DNA of 51,491 nucleotides from WHSW01 sp963828755 (GTDB taxonomy: Bacteria; Actinomycetota; Thermoleophilia; Solirubrobacterales; 70-9): contig CAWHFY010000006.1 of NCBI GenBank assembly GCA_963828755.1, positions 1-51,491 of the forward strand, given 5' to 3'. The translations under genes and the position numbers were made by a program. Position 1 is the stretch's first letter. Every line of letters begins with the position of its first letter. The notes under the pieces were generated by a model. The model was given only the letters and a program-made list of their open reading frames with translations. It did not search any database and was not told the origin of the DNA. This document shows positions 48,401 to 51,491 of the stretch, piece after piece.

Positions 48401-48868
48401 CTGGTGGACGACGCGCGGCTTGACCTGCCGCGCGAGCTTGGTGTCGAGCACCTCGTAGGCGTGGTCGCCGAGGTCCGACGGCACGCGATCCGGCGCAGGA
48501 AGTCGGCGCGGCCCTGCCAGCGGCCGTCGAAGAACTGCGCCTGGTAGATCAGCGGCGCGCCGTCGCGCATCGCCTGCGGCCGTCGCGCGCGGCAGCCGCC
48601 TCGAGCGCCTCGCGCGTGTACGGGCGGCGTCGCTCGAGAGGTCGACGTGCCCGCCGCACTCGGCGCTCAGCCGCTCGAGCTGCTCGCGCCTCGTGCGCCT
48701 CGCCGCGCTCGCGGACGAGCTCGGCGTGCGGGTCGTCGAGCGGGCCGCGGCTTGCCGCGCTCGCCGCCGAGCGATCGCGAGCCGCTGCTGCGTCAGGTGC
48801 GCGCAGGCGAGGTGGTTGGTGAGGTCGGTCGCGGCGAGGACCAGGGTGCCGTCGGCGAGGCGGAGCAT
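45441..48868 (-). CDS. TM0106-family RecB-like nuclease with SF1 helicase (frameshifted)
   Basis: A protein of about 1142 residues. From ATG 48868 it begins MLRLADGTLVLAATDLTNHL with ACAHLTQQRLAIA, the family start. A RecB-like nuclease region follows, then DVFFDLEGDPYVGDGGIEYL, VHQLAS-like segments, and a superfamily 1 (DNA2/UPF1-type) helicase: Walker A VQGPPGTGKTFRGARMI near residue 754, a GQFSLAN-like Walker B region, VLLTETWRMHPDVCAFVSE, and VGTVDRFQGQQAPVVFYAMT with RLNVAVSRAQC near 1087. The stop at 45441 is inferred from the frame that ends APVVAGAVE. More than a dozen frame changes break it. It is the first minus-strand gene of the island; upstream genes are divergent. Confidence 0.85.
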
Positions 48869-49108
48869 GGTTCCTAAGTCGCGTTCCGAGTCGAGGAACT
48901 GACCGGCGCGGCGGCGGACCCCGGTACCGCCAGGAGGCCAACCCGAGCCGAGGTTCGAGGTTCGGTGCACAGCATTGGCGTCACCCTACGGTCGAAGCCG
49001 GGCAGCGAGCATCGCCGAGCTCGCGAACGCCGGGGCGCCGGGCGAACCGGCCCCTTCCGACGGCACGTCGCCAAGGCGTCAGAATCAGCAGGTGACACAG
49101 GAGGAGCG

Positions 49109-49544
49109 ATGACCACCACGAGCGACCGCTTCGACGTGCTCTGTGACGTGATCGAGGACTGGCTGGAAACCCACAAGGCACTCACCAGGGCCGGGATCAA
49201 GTACGAGGGCGTCGAACGCCGAAAGCTGCGCGGCACGAGTACCTGTATGACGCCGGGCTCTACGGCCATGAGCGGAACGGCGAGGCGCTGTGCGAGTGGT
49301 TCTCCTACGTGCGAGATCCCGCGTGGCCGACGAACCCGGTTGATCCCAGCACGCGCACGCGCGGGCGTTTGACGCACGCGTGCGGGTCGATCGCTTCGAC
49401 CTGCTCCGCGAGTGGGTGCTGGTGTTCGATCCCCGCTCCCGCGATTTGTACTCGGATCAGGACCGGGCGAACGTGCTCAAGGCCGTCGCCCGCTCGGCGC
49501 AGCGGATCGCGGACGAGCGCAAACCCGGGCTGTCTGTGGCCTAG
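49109..49544 (+). CDS. Hypothetical protein (frameshifted)
   Basis: A protein of about 145 residues beginning MTTTSDRFDVLCDVIEDWLE from ATG 49109, with a good ribosome site (GAGGAG) eight bases upstream. It continues in other frames as HEYLYDAGLYGHERNGEALC, then EWFSYVRDPAWPTNPVDPST, VDRFDLLREWVLVFDPRSRD and ends AQRIADERKPGLSVA at TAG 49544. It is helical and soluble, with no recognised family or catalytic motif. It is divergent from the TM0106-type gene and shares a 240-bp promoter region. The next sequence is a truncated restriction-modification gene. Confidence 0.55.
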
Positions 49545-49553
49545 ACTGAGCTT

Positions 49554-50015
49554 CATTTGAACTATGAGGCGGCGGATCCCTATCCGCTCGACTGGACTAG
49601 ACGTTGAACCGACCGGCGACCCCTACGACTTCTTCGCGGGTCCAGAAGATGGCGTTCGCCAAGGTGCGAGACCCGGAGACCAAGAAGCTCGTGGCTGACA
49701 AGGTCGACGCGTGATCTACAACTCGAGCGATCACGCTCGCGCGGCATCCCGGAGGACGCGTACCGCTACATGCTCGGCTCGCGCTCGGCGATCGAGTGGA
49801 TCATCGACCGCTACCAGGTCAAGACCGACAAGGCGTCGGGCATCGTCAACGACCCGAACGACTGGAGCCGGGAGGTCGGTGACCCGCGCTACATCATCGA
49901 CCTGCTCGCGCGGATCGTCACGGTCAGCCTCGAGACGATGCAGATCGTCGACAGCCTCCCGCCGCTCGCGATTCGCGAGGATCAAGGAGAGCGGCTCTCC
50001 GCAGGGGTGGTCTGA
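49554..50015 (+). pseudogene. 3' remnant of a type ISP-like restriction-modification/helicase gene
   Basis: Joining frames gives HLNYEAADPYPLDW, VEPTGDPYDFFA, KMAFAKVRDPETKKLVADKV, IYNSSITLAGIPEDAYRYML, GSRSAIEWIIDRYQVKTDKA, SGIVNDPNDWSREVGDPRYI and TVSLETMQIVDSLPPLAI. This is the conserved C-terminal region of very large type ISP or related helicase-methylase restriction proteins, normally over 1500 residues. Only about 150 residues remain, starting abruptly 9 bases after the stop of the previous gene, so the 5' part was lost by deletion. Several frame changes also occur (near 49640 and 49735). It was probably a second R-M system at this locus that has been replaced. Confidence 0.75.
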
Positions 50016-50234
50016 CGATGTCTCAGCGTCTGGCCGGCCACCATGTCCTCGAACGAGCGTCCGCACGTTCGCGCTAGCCGCGCGGGACCCGCAGAGAGGA
50101 ACCAGCACGCTTCGCTCGGTCGTCGATCTCGCGCACCTCGCCTCGGGAGTACAGGCACGGCCGTAGACGTTCCAAGAGTCCGTCAAGCGAGCCGAGCCGT
50201 CGGCGCGAACCGCCAAGCAGCCATCCGATCCACC

Positions 50235-50240
50235 TAGGCT
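50235..50240 (+). promoter_or_regulatory. Leaderless-type -10 element
   Basis: TAGGCT lies exactly 7 bases before the GTG at 50248. Confidence 0.5.
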
Positions 50241-50247
50241 TGCTCGC

Positions 50248-51160
50248 GTGGCCGGCCCTCCCCCGTTAAGCCTGCGATCCGCGCGCGGCTTCGCGCCGAT
50301 GTTCGAAGCCTGCGATCGACTTGAAGCTGCTGTCCTCGCTGCCTGGCCGCGGGGAGGCTTCTCGCCCAGTCCTCGAGACGTGCGCATCGTGGTGTGGGCG
50401 ACCACGATCCGGTCCTTAAAGACCTTCAATGCGACGGTCAAGCTCGCGGAGCTTGGCTACGGCGAGCAGGCCTGCATGCTTTCCCGAAGCCTGTTTGAGG
50501 ACGCCGTGGTGGCCAGCTGGTGTACCTACGCCGATCCCGGCGAAGGTCGCCGCCTGATGGCGGGCGCCGAGCGCGCCGTCGCACGACACCTCCAGGAAGG
50601 CGTCGCTGTGCACCGGCGCGACCCCAGGGCTCGGCAGCGTTCCCCCGATGACCGAAGAGGTAACGGGCCGCGCTCGATGCTGAAGAGGACCCGGTCCGGG
50701 TCGGGCGCGCGCGGCAACATTGGCTCGATTCGCTGAAAAAGCTGATCGACGAGATCTCGCCGCACCTCGCTGCCGACGAGGCGGCCGAACTGGCCCGCAT
50801 GAATGACCTGGCGAACGTGGTGAACAACCTGCTTCTGCACAATTCGCCGTTCTCGCTTGGCACGACGCTGCGCGATGACTTGGCGGCTGTCACGCCAGAC
50901 GGACGCGCGGGCGGCGTTCTTCGCCCCGGGCCCCGCACCAACGCGGGGTGGCCGACGCGCTCGACTGCGCGTACTTCTCCGTGGCCAGACTCGCGCGGCT
51001 GGTCACGCCCGAGGATAACGAGGCCGAGCTTGCGGAGTTGCTCGCGCGTGACCGGACAGCTTTCGTACGTCTCGATCCCGCCGCCCTCGAGCGCACAAGC
51101 CGAAACGCGCCCTGTCCGTGCGGAAGTGGCCGCAAGTTCAAGCACTGCCACGGGAGGTGA
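50248..51160 (+). CDS. Protein with C-terminal SEC-C zinc motif, DUF5677-like (frameshifted)
   Basis: A protein of about 303 residues beginning at GTG 50248 (MAGPPPLSLRSARGFAPMFE). The N-terminal helical region (FEACDRLEAAVLAAWPRGGF, WATTIRSLKTFNATVKLAEL, QACMLSRSLFEDAVVASWCT) resembles DUF5677-type proteins found in defence-associated genes. After frame changes near 50610, 50690 and 50945 the chain continues as SLKKLIDEISPHLAADEAAE, NVVNNLLLHNSPFSLGTTLR and ALDCAYFSVARLARLVTPED. It ends with a SEC-C zinc-binding motif, NAPCPCGSGRKFKHCHGR. A link to the defence island is by position only. Confidence 0.75.
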
Positions 51161-51457
51161 CGGTCGGGCAGCGATGCATAAGAAAGATCTCGCGCTAGGC
51201 GTCGACGATCTTCTGCGCCAACGTTGGGCTTAGGCATCCGGGCGAAGGAAACGGCGAGCTAGAGCCTGCTGCCAGTGCTCTCCTAAGCAACGGAGAATGT
51301 TTGAGGGCTAGGGGGGAGCGGGTGGAGCACGGACCATCTCGGCGCCCTGACGTCGGGATCGCGTCGAGCTGCAGGGGCAAGGCACGCGCCTGGTGCTCTG
51401 ATAATCGATGCCCGTTTGATGCCCATGCACTGTGGCCGCAACCGGATTCTCAACACG
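51161..51457. other. Non-coding end region, no gene seen
   Basis: About 300 bp follow the SEC-C gene. I see no convincing reading frame, tRNA or mobile element. A short direct repeat GATGCCC occurs twice near 51409-51424 (GATGCCCGTTTGATGCCC). A terminator hairpin follows at its right end. Confidence 0.4.
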
Positions 51458-51484
51458 AAAGGCCCGCCTGAGCGGGCCTTTCTT
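51458..51484 (+). terminator. Intrinsic terminator
   Basis: AAAGGCCCGC pairs with GCGGGCCTTT across a CTGA loop, followed by CTT. The symmetrical arms with A- and T-rich ends could work in both directions. It lies 300 bp after the SEC-C gene and close to the window edge, so it may also serve a gene outside. Confidence 0.75.
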
Positions 51485-51491
51485 GCTATAG

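Noticed and set aside
32440..48868. Complete DISARM or BREX system
   Set aside because: No DUF1998 (DrmB), DrmA, BrxC/PglY or PglZ gene is visible. Only methylase, SNF2 and PLD parts are shared.
51405..51430. GATGCCC repeats as an attachment site
   Set aside because: Two 7-base copies are too short, and no integrase or tRNA gene lies nearby.

Overview
This window is very GC-rich DNA with densely packed genes, frequent GTG starts, leaderless-type promoters and actinobacterial gene families. An actinomycete is likely, possibly of the Thermoleophilia/Solirubrobacterales type; that placement is inference, since no rRNA or other marker gene is present. No tRNA, rRNA, CRISPR array, insertion sequence or integrase was found.

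Positions 1-25300 look like ordinary chromosome: a DUF1330 protein, a PAS-GGDEF-EAL cyclic-di-GMP enzyme, an ABC-2 exporter pair, a SnoaL-like protein, a blue-copper lipoprotein, a cytochrome P450, a YbhN-like membrane protein, an MFS exporter coupled to a small monooxygenase-like gene, an ECF sigma factor with a SnoaL-like tail, a degenerate NERD protein, an F420/FMN split-barrel protein, a Crp/Fnr regulator followed directly by a class III nucleotide cyclase-AAA-TPR protein, a 39-residue Lys/His protein, a Cys/Met-metabolism PLP enzyme, a quinone-reductase-like enzyme, a secreted hydrolase, a VWA protein with a 55-residue partner, and a GST-like protein.

Positions 25400-32400 are accessory in character: a TPR protein, a cyclic-phosphate-processing receiver protein, a sigma factor / HTH regulator / ImmA-IrrE peptidase module preceded by 23-bp direct repeats, a 51-residue Pro-rich protein coupled to a Cys-containing protein, a gamma-glutamylcyclotransferase-like protein, a zinc-ribbon protein coupled to a DUF6569 (ARPP-1-like) protein, and an unrecognised protein.

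Positions 32440-48868 form a 16.4-kb defence island, all on the minus strand. In transcription order it holds a TM0106-type RecB nuclease-helicase, a DUF429 protein fused to a PGN_0703-like nuclease, an Eco57I-class adenine methylase, a phospholipase-D/SNF2 helicase, McrB with an EVE-like domain inside its AAA+ domain, and McrC. To the right lie a small unknown gene, the 3' remnant of a type ISP-like restriction-modification gene, and a protein ending in a SEC-C zinc motif.

Many genes, above all between 23 and 51 kb, are broken by single-base frame changes that leave the protein homology continuous across frames. In most of those resolved by eye the extra base lies at or beside a CpG, which points to sequencing or assembly error rather than to real pseudogenes. 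For such genes the coordinates given cover the whole inferred gene and the frame changes are noted.
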